From assembly GCA_900555635.1 (NCBI GenBank), contig USLU01000006.1, forward strand, positions 73,446 to 137,445: 64,000 bases of DNA. The letters are read 5' to 3'. Under the pieces are notes generated by a model. The model was not told the origin of the DNA. It saw nothing but the letters and a program-made list of their open reading frames with translations, and ran no database searches. The stretch comes from an uncultured Bacteroides sp. Its GTDB lineage: Bacteria > Bacteroidota > Bacteroidia > Bacteroidales > Bacteroidaceae. Position numbers and translations under genes: made by a program. Below are positions 29,118-34,793 of the stretch, in pieces; position 1 is the stretch's first letter; each line of letters starts with the position of its first letter.

Positions 29118-30083
29118 TTACCAACCAAATGGATGTTTTGTCAGGGGTAGCTTTGCCAAAGGATGATAATCACCTTTCAGACCTATCGGTTCTGCATGAC
29201 GGATATCATACACAATATTGATTGCATTACGTGCATCCTCAATTCCAAAACCTTTACCCGCAAGGATATCTTTATAACTTTCAGTATGTAATTCAGTGAA
29301 ACCTTTGCTGAATTCAAATTCTTCACCGTCAATATTGATTGTTCGATAAGTGAGTTTTTCTCCTTGTACTGCATTTGCAGGAAGATTATCAGAATTTATA
29401 CTCAAGAAATAACGTACGCGTGCACGTTCCAACTCTAAATATCCAGCTGCACGATCATGGGTATAAACATGAACTATATTTTTCTTAACCGGACCAAAAA
29501 CCCAAGAAAGCATATCATAGAAATGTACCCCAATATTAGTTGCAATACCACCACTTTTATGTACATCACCTTTCCAACTTGTATAATACCAGTTACCGCG
29601 AGAAGTGATATAAGTCAAATCAACATCATAAATTTTATCTTTCGGCCCATTTTCTATCTTCTCTTTCAGTTCAATGATAGATTGATGCAAGCGAAGTTGA
29701 AGTATCGTATAGATCTGGTGCCCTGTTTCTTTTTCTACTTCTTGCAGAGCATCTACATTCCACGGATTCAGTACCAATGGTTTCTCACAAATTACATCAG
29801 CACCCAAACGAAGACCATAACGCATGTGCGCATCATGAAGATAATTAGGCGTACAGATTGAAACATAATCTATTTGCTTGTCGGTTCCCTTCAGTTTTGT
29901 ACAATGCCTGTCAAATAATTCATGTTCGACAAAAAAGGAAGCTTCAGGAAAGAAACTATCCATTATACCAACACTATCAAATGTGTCATAAGCCGCCGCC
30001 AAGCGGTTTCCTGTGTCCTTTATGGCACGCAGATGACGGGGAGCAATGTAACCCGCTGCTCCGATTAATGCAAAATTTTTCAT
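29118..30083 (-). CDS. wbpB: UDP-GlcNAcA 3-dehydrogenase (WbpB/WlbA type, Gfo/Idh/MocA family)
   Basis: 321 residues. The N-terminus NFALIGAAGYIAPRHLRAIKDTGN is the WlbA/WbpB signature Rossmann region; VCEKPLVLN (near residue 100) has the catalytic EKP, and GGIATNIGVHFYDML (near 180) the active-site His. The enzyme oxidises C-3 of UDP-GlcNAcA and, in WbpB and close relatives, regenerates its tightly bound NAD+ by reducing 2-oxoglutarate to D-2-hydroxyglutarate. It is the first sugar gene after upxZ. The adjacent oxidase gene could recycle that by-product. Confidence 0.94.
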   Translation of the reverse strand: MKNFALIGAAGYIAPRHLRAIKDTGNRLAAAYDTFDSVGIMDSFFPEASFFVEHELFDRHCTKLKGTDKQIDYVSICTPNYLHDAHMRYGLRLGADVICEKPLVLNPWNVDALQEVEKETGHQIYTILQLRLHQSIIELKEKIENGPKDKIYDVDLTYITSRGNWYYTSWKGDVHKSGGIATNIGVHFYDMLSWVFGPVKKNIVHVYTHDRAAGYLELERARVRYFLSINSDNLPANAVQGEKLTYRTINIDGEEFEFSKGFTELHTESYKDILAGKGFGIEDARNAINIVYDIRHAEPIGLKGDYHPLAKLPLTKHPFGW

Positions 30084-30131
30084 TGATTATAATTGTAAAT
30101 ATTAAGAATCTACGTCTATTAACGATATATC

Positions 30132-30614
30132 TTACTGGACTTCCTCAAAAGGATAAGGATTCTCTTCTATGTTTTTCAACTCTTCTATAACCTCTATTTG
30201 CTCAGAAGTTAATGTCTCATTTTTCCAACTGTCAATTATAGTATGAGCTTCCTGAGCCATAGATTCTTCATAAACCTCCCCATAACAATAAGTCAACAAA
30301 CGAACTTTAAGCAAAGAAGCAGGAAGCTGTTCTAATACATCAGATATACGATCTAAAACAACTTGTTTCTTTTGTTCCTTGTCTCCATTATCATAGATAG
30401 TCGCATTATAACCCATCAAAAGAGCAAGACATAGATTAGCTTCTTCATCGGCATTCGAACCTTTGGAAAGAAAAAGTGAATCGGACTTTATAAGAACATT
30501 TTTGTTCAATCGACTAAAATCATCTGAATAGATGGGGGCACCGTCCACGCCAAGATACATAAGTTCATGAGCTAAATGCTGAAGCTCAAGAGCACAGGAA
30601 AGCAGATCATTCAT
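30132..30614 (-). CDS. upxZ: UpxZ-family inhibitor of non-cognate UpxY
   Basis: 160 residues, acidic and helical, with the UpxZ-like start (LLSCALELQHLAHELMYLGVDGAPIYSDDFSRLN). In B. fragilis, UpxZ proteins block the UpxY antiterminators of other capsule loci, so that one capsule is made at a time. Position as second gene of the operon, 28 bases after upxY, matches every studied locus of this kind. The C-terminal tail (NIEENPYPFEEVQ) is acidic. Confidence 0.92.
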   Translation of the reverse strand: MNDLLSCALELQHLAHELMYLGVDGAPIYSDDFSRLNKNVLIKSDSLFLSKGSNADEEANLCLALLMGYNATIYDNGDKEQKKQVVLDRISDVLEQLPASLLKVRLLTYCYGEVYEESMAQEAHTIIDSWKNETLTSEQIEVIEELKNIEENPYPFEEVQ

Positions 30615-30642
30615 TGAGTATGAGTATGATATGAGTAAAATA

Positions 30643-31176
30643 TTATTTTATTATCTTCAGATAGGATTTGGGCACTTTGACACTGGCGGACAAAAGACCT
30701 TTAATGCGGATAACTACGTAGGTCTTATTAGCGTCCGTGGCTACTTCACCCTCAATGCCACTAAAATCTCCCTTAACAACTTTTACTTTATTACCGACCG
30801 CAAGAGAATCGTTATCGAAACTGACACCATCGGGGTTCAAATCCATGACAAACATGAAGTCTTCCATTTGCTTATTAGGAACTACAAGCATGGAGTGAGA
30901 AAAGAGATCCTTCATATAGAAAAGCTGAACGCCGTAAATATTAGAAATATCACAAGCAGTCTGTTTCGTAGCACGAACAAAAATCAGATTGCGGATAACA
31001 GGAACTTCACTACGCTTACGACGATATTTCAATTGAGTTACCACCATTCTTGTAGGAAGGTAATACTCAATATCCAAATTTTCCTCCGTTTTCAGTTTTT
31101 CTAATGATTTACGAATAGTAAATTCTTGCTTGTCTCGGGTACGAGCTGCAAACCAATAAGCTTGTATATCTGACAC
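30643..31176 (-). CDS. upxY: UpxY-family transcription antiterminator (NusG-like)
   Basis: 177 residues. The NusG N-terminal domain starts at AYWFAARTRDKQEF; PVIRNLIFVRATKQTACDI and YMKDLFSHSMLVVPNKQMEDF are typical of UpxY. A KOW-like C-terminal domain (VGNKVKVVKGDFSGIEGEV) follows. UpxY prevents premature transcription termination in the leader of its own locus. The only sensible start is GTG at 31176, because a TAA stop sits immediately upstream in frame (TAAGTG) and the next Met is about residue 44. That stop closes a short leader ORF. Confidence 0.95.
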   Translation of the reverse strand: MSDIQAYWFAARTRDKQEFTIRKSLEKLKTEENLDIEYYLPTRMVVTQLKYRRKRSEVPVIRNLIFVRATKQTACDISNIYGVQLFYMKDLFSHSMLVVPNKQMEDFMFVMDLNPDGVSFDNDSLAVGNKVKVVKGDFSGIEGEVATDANKTYVVIRIKGLLSASVKVPKSYLKIIK

Positions 31177-31242
31177 TTAAGAAGGGATTTTGTATTGATG
31201 CTTGTTGAAGTCCGAGTGCGCTTCGCGGTTTGAACGAGACAT
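31177..31242 (-). CDS. Candidate 21-codon leader ORF ending at the upxY start
   Basis: On the minus strand an ATG at 31242-31240 opens a frame of 21 codons that ends TAA at 31179-31177, directly abutting the GTG of upxY in the same frame. The peptide begins MSRSNREAH and ends YKIPS. The ATG lies in the loop of the leader hairpin, preceded by AGAGGAA. If translated, ribosomes would terminate right at the upxY start, allowing coupling or hairpin control. Expression is not shown; such a short frame can occur by chance. Confidence 0.35.
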   Translation of the reverse strand: MSRSNREAHSDFNKHQYKIPS

Positions 31243-31258
31243 TTCCTCTTTCAAACCG
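31226..31258 (-). promoter_or_regulatory. Hairpin in the upxY 5' leader
   Basis: CGGTTTGAA and TTCAAACCG form a perfect 9-bp stem (31258-31250 with 31234-31226 in RNA order) around a 15-nt loop. It lies about 50-80 nt ahead of upxY, in the region where UpxY proteins are known to act in B. fragilis. No T-run follows, so a pause or recruitment hairpin is more likely than a simple terminator. Confidence 0.6.
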
Positions 31259-31326
31259 TAATTGACACTTTCTAGCTAATAACGTACTATGAACAAGGAT
31301 ATTAAGTATAAAAAAGCGTTCAATAG

Positions 31327-31342
31327 ACGTACGTTTAATGGA
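31327..31342 (+). repeat. Left inverted repeat of the invertible promoter
   Basis: ACGTACGTTTAATGGA, a perfect 16-bp match to the reverse complement of 31520-31535. The match extends by two bases outward and two inward with one mismatch on each side. It contains the self-complementary octamer ACGTACGT. Confidence 0.9.
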
Positions 31343-31486
31343 TGTCAATATTAAAAGAAATAGAATAAAGGAAAATCCATTGAAAAGAATAAAGAATAAC
31401 AGATATTTATATATCGCATAACTTATTGATAATAAACGGCATGTCTAATTACGAAACTCTGTTTTGAAATATTTTTTATCAAACAT

Positions 31487-31517
31487 TTTGTCAGTACAAA
31501 AAACACCTTTATCTTTG
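31487..31517 (+). promoter_or_regulatory. Bacteroides consensus promoter inside the invertible segment
   Basis: TTTG (31487-31490), exactly 19 bases, then TATCTTTG (31510-31517): a full match to the TTTG-N19-TAnnTTTG consensus. As assembled it reads rightward, toward the small genes at 31.7-33.4 kb and away from the CPS operon. Confidence 0.88.
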
Positions 31518-31519
31518 CG

Positions 31520-31535
31520 TCCATTAAACGTACGT
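31520..31535 (-). repeat. Right inverted repeat of the invertible promoter
   Basis: TCCATTAAACGTACGT, the inverted partner of 31327-31342. It begins two bases after the -7 box, so the expected transcription start falls inside the repeat and is the same in both orientations. Confidence 0.9.
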
Positions 31536-31685
31536 TTAAAAAACACTTTACTTTACTACAAATCAATTAATTACATTTTTTACCTTTTCATTTCTCACAA
31601 TTTTCCATTTCAAATAAGTCATTTTTTGTACTTTCGCATTTTTTAACCAATCTATAATCAGTTAAAATTTTAACAATCAAAAACA

Positions 31686-32095
31686 ATGAAAGAAGTAAAA
31701 AAAAGACGGAAGTCAACAGAAACAGACTGAGAAGTGAAACCTATCATTCTGTAGAACAAGAATCTAGTAAAAAAGAAGTAATCAAACATGTGACAATAGC
31801 AGATGAAAAGCTATTATCAGAGCGAATCTATTTTGGAGATAAAACCTACTTTTATGTAGGTTTGCTAAGGGCCTTTAAATTAGGCTATTTCAAAGGAACT
31901 GAAATCGCGAGAATATCGGATATAGCTAAACTTCTAACTGAATCCAGAAACTTTACCAAAACACGACATGGGGAACACATCCTATTGACTTACAGTAGTA
32001 TATTAACAGAATTAGAAAAAGTATGGGCAGTAATCAAACGAGAAGAAACCACACAAATAGATGCTTATGGATATGACGTAAAGATTATTCATTGA
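31686..32095 (+). pseudogene. Conserved-looking small protein gene with a frameshift at an A8 tract
   Basis: An ATG at 31686 opens MKEVKK and then, after eight A's (31697-31704), runs into a stop within 15 codons. One extra A would join it to the long open frame that continues to the stop at 32095, giving a protein of about 136 residues. The frame between the A-tract and GTG 31790 is open and coding-like (EVNRNRLRSETYHSVEQE), which supports one ancestral gene. The product has a helical, basic C-terminal part (TRHGEHILLTYSSILTELEKVW). Family not recognised. Translation from GTG 31790 would give 101 residues. A poor promoter match (TACTTTCG, 31629-31636) lies upstream. Confidence 0.55.
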
Positions 32096-32147
32096 TAGGT
32101 AGGTATTCGGAATGGTGGTAATTTTGCCGCCGTCAGCAAACGGACGA

Positions 32148-32228
32148 AAGGGCTACACCCTTCCGCCCGGATGGTGTAGCCTTAAACATAAAAGGGTGTA
32201 GCCATCCGAGGCAAAGGGTGTAGCCCTT
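32148..32228. repeat. Nested palindromic element with GGGTGTAGCC repeats
   Basis: An outer perfect 15-bp inverted repeat (AAGGGCTACACCCTT at 32148-32162 with its complement at 32214-32228) encloses an inner 7-bp one (CGGATGG 32168-32174 with CCATCCG 32202-32208), separated by symmetric 5-base internal loops. Two further copies of GGTGTAGCC lie at 32173-32181 and 32195-32203. The RNA would fold into a long stem. It sits between two plus-strand genes and is followed by TT, so it could act as a terminator, or it may be a mobile or repeated palindrome. Confidence 0.7.
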
Positions 32229-32277
32229 TTACCGTATCTGATAATCAAACAATTATAAACGAATTAAAATCAAAAAG

Positions 32278-32640
32278 ATGGAGAAACAAGAAAAAGAGTC
32301 AGAAGACAAATCTGTAATGAAAAACGAAAAGGTAAAAAAGCTATGGGAAAAACGAGTTTTAGAAAACACAGAATTGCAACCGGAAACCGCCCGATGGATG
32401 GCACAACGCATAAAATCACTGCTGGACTATATGCAATACGGCTACGCACTGATAGCCTACAGCAAACAAGACGGTAGCTTCTACATGGGAAGGGGTACCC
32501 TGCATTACTACGAACAGGACTTCCACCGGAAGCACGACATAGCAGACATCAATGCACACGTGGCATATTGGGATGCTGAACAGCAAGGATGGAGGACTTT
32601 CCTCATTGAAAATTTTCTGGAATGGAAACCTATTGTTTAA
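32278..32640 (+). CDS. Small protein, SH3-barrel/DUF2693-like
   Basis: 120 residues with a charged N-terminal helix (KEKESEDKSV...KKLWEKRVLEN in parts). A compact region follows: YALIAYSKQDGSFYMGRGTL, then HVAYWDAEQQGWRTFLIENFLEW. The pattern 'K-DG-x-x-x-x-x-GTL ... Y-D-x-x-x-x-GWR-x-F-x-x-x-N' resembles the DUF2693 family of Bacteroidales, predicted to be SH3-like barrels. Role unknown. It lies in the plus-strand group next to the capsule control region and is followed 20 bases later by the DUF4373-like gene. Confidence 0.65.
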   Translation: MEKQEKESEDKSVMKNEKVKKLWEKRVLENTELQPETARWMAQRIKSLLDYMQYGYALIAYSKQDGSFYMGRGTLHYYEQDFHRKHDIADINAHVAYWDAEQQGWRTFLIENFLEWKPIV

Positions 32641-32660
32641 CCTTAAATAGTCAAAAAGTT

Positions 32661-33359
32661 ATGGATGCTTATTTATTACATGATGCCAATGCCGGCAACA
32701 ATTTTAAAATTATGATGATGGTACAACTAGAAGGTATGAAAGGATACGGTATCTATTGGACAATACTTGAGTTTTTGAGAATACAAGAAGGTTACAAAGC
32801 AAACTTGAAAGTAATTCCCATATTAGCACAGAAAGCCAGAGTGACAACCACTACCATGAAGCGGATCATCTACAATTATTCACTGTTTGAGATCAATGAC
32901 ACAAGTTTCTCATCGCCCGGTCTCAGCATACGCATGAAGCCATGGGATGCTCAGCAAGAAGCAAAGAAAGAGTCGGGGCGTCGCGGAGGGCTAGTTAACC
33001 AGCAGAGAATCAGAGACGCAAAAGCAAGCAACGCTTTAGCTTATAAACTAAATAAAGAGAATAAAGAAAACCCCTCTCAATCTCCCCAAGGGGAGACAGT
33101 GAAGAAGGAGGAGATTCTTCTGATTCCACCAGAGTATGCCCTCAACAAACAGACGCATAATTACCAAGGATTGATAGAAGAACTGGCACGACAAAAAGTA
33201 ACCGTTATCCGAGAGTTGAATGCTATTCTACAATTAACGGACTTTGGAAAACTTGGTGGTAAAATCTGGAAGATTCTATATGAACTGAACAGTTCTCCAC
33301 AACTGAAAGCACGAATCATTATGCCCGGCAAATATATTCTGAAATTATTGCAAGCATAA
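32661..33359 (+). CDS. DUF4373 (Lin1244/Lin1753 N-terminal-like) domain protein
   Basis: 232 residues from ATG 32661 (MDAYLLHDANAGNNFKIMMM). The ATG at 32622 would overlap the previous gene and adds non-family residues. The N-terminal ~90 residues match the DUF4373 pattern: HDANA..., GMKGYGIYWTILEFLR, and a helix-turn-helix-like VTTTTMKRIIYNYSLFEI. The middle is a Lys/Glu/Asn-rich linker with RRGGLVNQQRIRDAKASNA. These proteins are frequent next to Bacteroides capsule loci and in mobile elements, and resemble replication-initiator-like DNA-binding domains. Function here is unknown. Confidence 0.8.
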   Translation: MDAYLLHDANAGNNFKIMMMVQLEGMKGYGIYWTILEFLRIQEGYKANLKVIPILAQKARVTTTTMKRIIYNYSLFEINDTSFSSPGLSIRMKPWDAQQEAKKESGRRGGLVNQQRIRDAKASNALAYKLNKENKENPSQSPQGETVKKEEILLIPPEYALNKQTHNYQGLIEELARQKVTVIRELNAILQLTDFGKLGGKIWKILYELNSSPQLKARIIMPGKYILKLLQA

Positions 33360-33370
33360 AGTCTATTATT

Positions 33371-33400
33371 GATAATACGGACCCGTGGATCCGTATTATC
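33371..33400. terminator. Strong hairpin after the DUF4373 gene
   Basis: GATAATACGGA and TCCGTATTATC form a perfect 11-bp stem with an 8-base loop, 11 bases after the stop codon. What follows is TTAAAAAAG rather than a T-run, so intrinsic termination is uncertain; it may protect the 3' end or act bidirectionally. Confidence 0.5.
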
Positions 33401-33471
33401 TTAAAAAAGCTGTAACGCAAACGGCTAATTTATAATAAGTGTTATATATACACACTTCCTACCCCTCACCT

Positions 33472-33502
33472 ATTGCCAATTTCAAAAAAGCCCGTATATT
33501 TG
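33472..33502 (+). promoter_or_regulatory. Bacteroides-type promoter of a short transcript
   Basis: ATTG (33472-33475), 19 bases, then TATATTTG (33495-33502), a perfect -7 box with a 3-of-4 -33 box. The expected start is near 33509, about 37 bases ahead of an intrinsic terminator. Confidence 0.65.
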
Positions 33503-33508
33503 CACTGT

Positions 33509-33572
33509 GTTTTTCATAGTATTAGATTTAAGGTTAACAAAGGTTGGAGTACAGCGGTACTCCTTTTTTATT
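33509..33572 (+). ncRNA. Probable short RNA or attenuated leader upstream of the bile salt hydrolase
   Basis: A promoter and a textbook terminator about 60 bases apart define a transcript of roughly 64 nt. It contains CATAGTATTAGATTTAAGG and GTTAACAAAGGTTGG, which I recall as a string repeated ahead of terminator hairpins in many Bacteroides intergenic regions; that recollection is not verified. It could be a free small RNA or a leader attenuating the downstream gene (ATG 33670). No ORF is present. Confidence 0.55.
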
Positions 33573-33573
33573 T
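33546..33573 (+). terminator. Rho-independent terminator of the short transcript
   Basis: GGAGTAC, loop AGCG, GTACTCC (33546-33563), followed by TTTTTTATTTT. Ideal intrinsic terminator on the plus strand. Confidence 0.85.
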
Positions 33574-33669
33574 TATACCCCCTCTCTTCTGCCATTTTAA
33601 AGCCTTTTCTTAAACCAGACCCGTCAAGCATTTGTTATTCAAGAAAAAAGTATTAATCCATAAATCAAA

Positions 33670-34728
33670 ATGAAGATGAATAAGCCATTCAAAATCATAG
33701 CAATAACATTTGTTGCAGTTGCCACAAGTTTGCAATCGTCAGAAGCATGTACCCGTGCTACCTATATAGGTCCGGACAACATGGTAGTTACCGGTCGTAC
33801 TATGGACTGGAAAGAAGACATTATGAGTAATATCTATGTATTTCCGCGCGGTATAGAAAGAGCAGGTTATAATAAAGGTGAAACGGTAAACTGGACTTCT
33901 AAATATGGTAGTGTCATTGCTACTGGATATGATATTGGTACATGCGATGGCATGAATGAAAAAGGATTGGTTGCCAGTCTACTGTTCTTGCCCGAATCTG
34001 TTTACGATCGTCCGGGTGATACTCGCCCGACAATGGGAATCAGCATTTGGACACAATATGTACTTGATAACTTTGCAACGGTGCGTGAGGCTGTAGATGA
34101 GTTGAAGAAAGAAACTTTTCGCATTAATGCTCCCCACATGCCGAACGGTTCAGCATCAACCCTCCACATGGCTATCACAGACGAAACCGGAAACACTGCC
34201 GTTTTGGAATATCTGGATGGAAAATTAAGTATACACGAAGGTAAAGAATATCAGGTCATGACCAATTCTCCCAGATACGAACTTCAACTGGCAGTCAACG
34301 ATTATTGGAAAGAAGTAGGCGGCTTGCAAATGCTTCCGGGAACTAACCGTTCTACCGACCGGTTTGTACGTGCTTCATTCTACATCCATGCCATACCGCA
34401 AACAGCAGATGCCAAGATTGCCGTACCCAGCGTGCTAAGTGTAATCCGCAATGTATCCGTACCTTATGGTATCACTACTCCTGACAAGCCTTACATCTCC
34501 TCCACCCGTTGGCGTTCCATCTCCGATCAGAAAAATAAAGTGTATTATTTTGAATCGACTCTGACTCCCAACCTATTCTGGCTAGACCTGAAGAAGATTG
34601 ATTTCAGTCCGAATGCCGGCATAAAGAAATTATCACTGACAAATGGAGAAATTTATGCAGGAGACGCAGTGAAGAATCTTAAAGCTAGCCCTTCATTCAC
34701 TTTCTTGTTTCAGACTCCGGTTATGTAG
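33670..34728 (+). CDS. bsh: Bile salt hydrolase / choloylglycine hydrolase family (Ntn hydrolase), secreted
   Basis: 352 residues. A signal peptide ends at SSEA before Cys27, which becomes the N-terminal nucleophile (CTRATY). Family residues are visible: MDWKED (Asp near residue 45), TCDGMNEKGL, MTNSPRYELQ (Asn) and RSTDRFVRASFY (Arg). The sequence is very close in memory to the B. thetaiotaomicron enzyme BT2086, which removes glycine or taurine from conjugated bile acids in the periplasm. Penicillin V acylase activity is the family alternative. It follows a short transcript or attenuator and is the only gene before addA on this strand. Confidence 0.92.
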   Translation: MKMNKPFKIIAITFVAVATSLQSSEACTRATYIGPDNMVVTGRTMDWKEDIMSNIYVFPRGIERAGYNKGETVNWTSKYGSVIATGYDIGTCDGMNEKGLVASLLFLPESVYDRPGDTRPTMGISIWTQYVLDNFATVREAVDELKKETFRINAPHMPNGSASTLHMAITDETGNTAVLEYLDGKLSIHEGKEYQVMTNSPRYELQLAVNDYWKEVGGLQMLPGTNRSTDRFVRASFYIHAIPQTADAKIAVPSVLSVIRNVSVPYGITTPDKPYISSTRWRSISDQKNKVYYFESTLTPNLFWLDLKKIDFSPNAGIKKLSLTNGEIYAGDAVKNLKASPSFTFLFQTPVM

Positions 34729-34759
34729 TTAATTTCTTCTTTATATCGCAATTTTCATG

Positions 34760-34767
34760 TACTTTTG
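34760..34767 (+). promoter_or_regulatory. Possible -7 box for addA
   Basis: TACTTTTG fits TAnnTTTG and lies 27 bases ahead of the addA ATG. No clear TTTG is found 19-21 bases upstream. Confidence 0.35.
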
Positions 34768-34793
34768 TAAGCTAACTCAATGGTGCAATCTAC

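Larger units (their letters stand above)
31327..31535. other. Invertible promoter segment of the capsule locus, OFF orientation
   Basis: 177 bp (31343-31519) lie between perfect 16-bp inverted repeats. A consensus promoter sits just inside the right repeat and points right, away from upxY. Both repeats contain ARACGTACGT on the outer side, close to the ARACGTWCGT-like core I remember for the Mpi-controlled capsule promoters of B. fragilis. Inversion about the centre would place the -7 box at about 31352-31345 on the minus strand, reading into upxY. No recombinase gene is in the window. Confidence 0.88.

Noticed and set aside
31109..31348. 79-codon minus-strand ORF overlapping the upxY leader
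   Set aside because: It overlaps the well-supported upxY gene in another frame and runs through the inverted repeat; low-complexity translation.
32148..32228. Possible CRISPR array from repeated GGGTGTAGCC
   Set aside because: Copies are too short, unevenly spaced and in both orientations; the symmetry is that of a hairpin.
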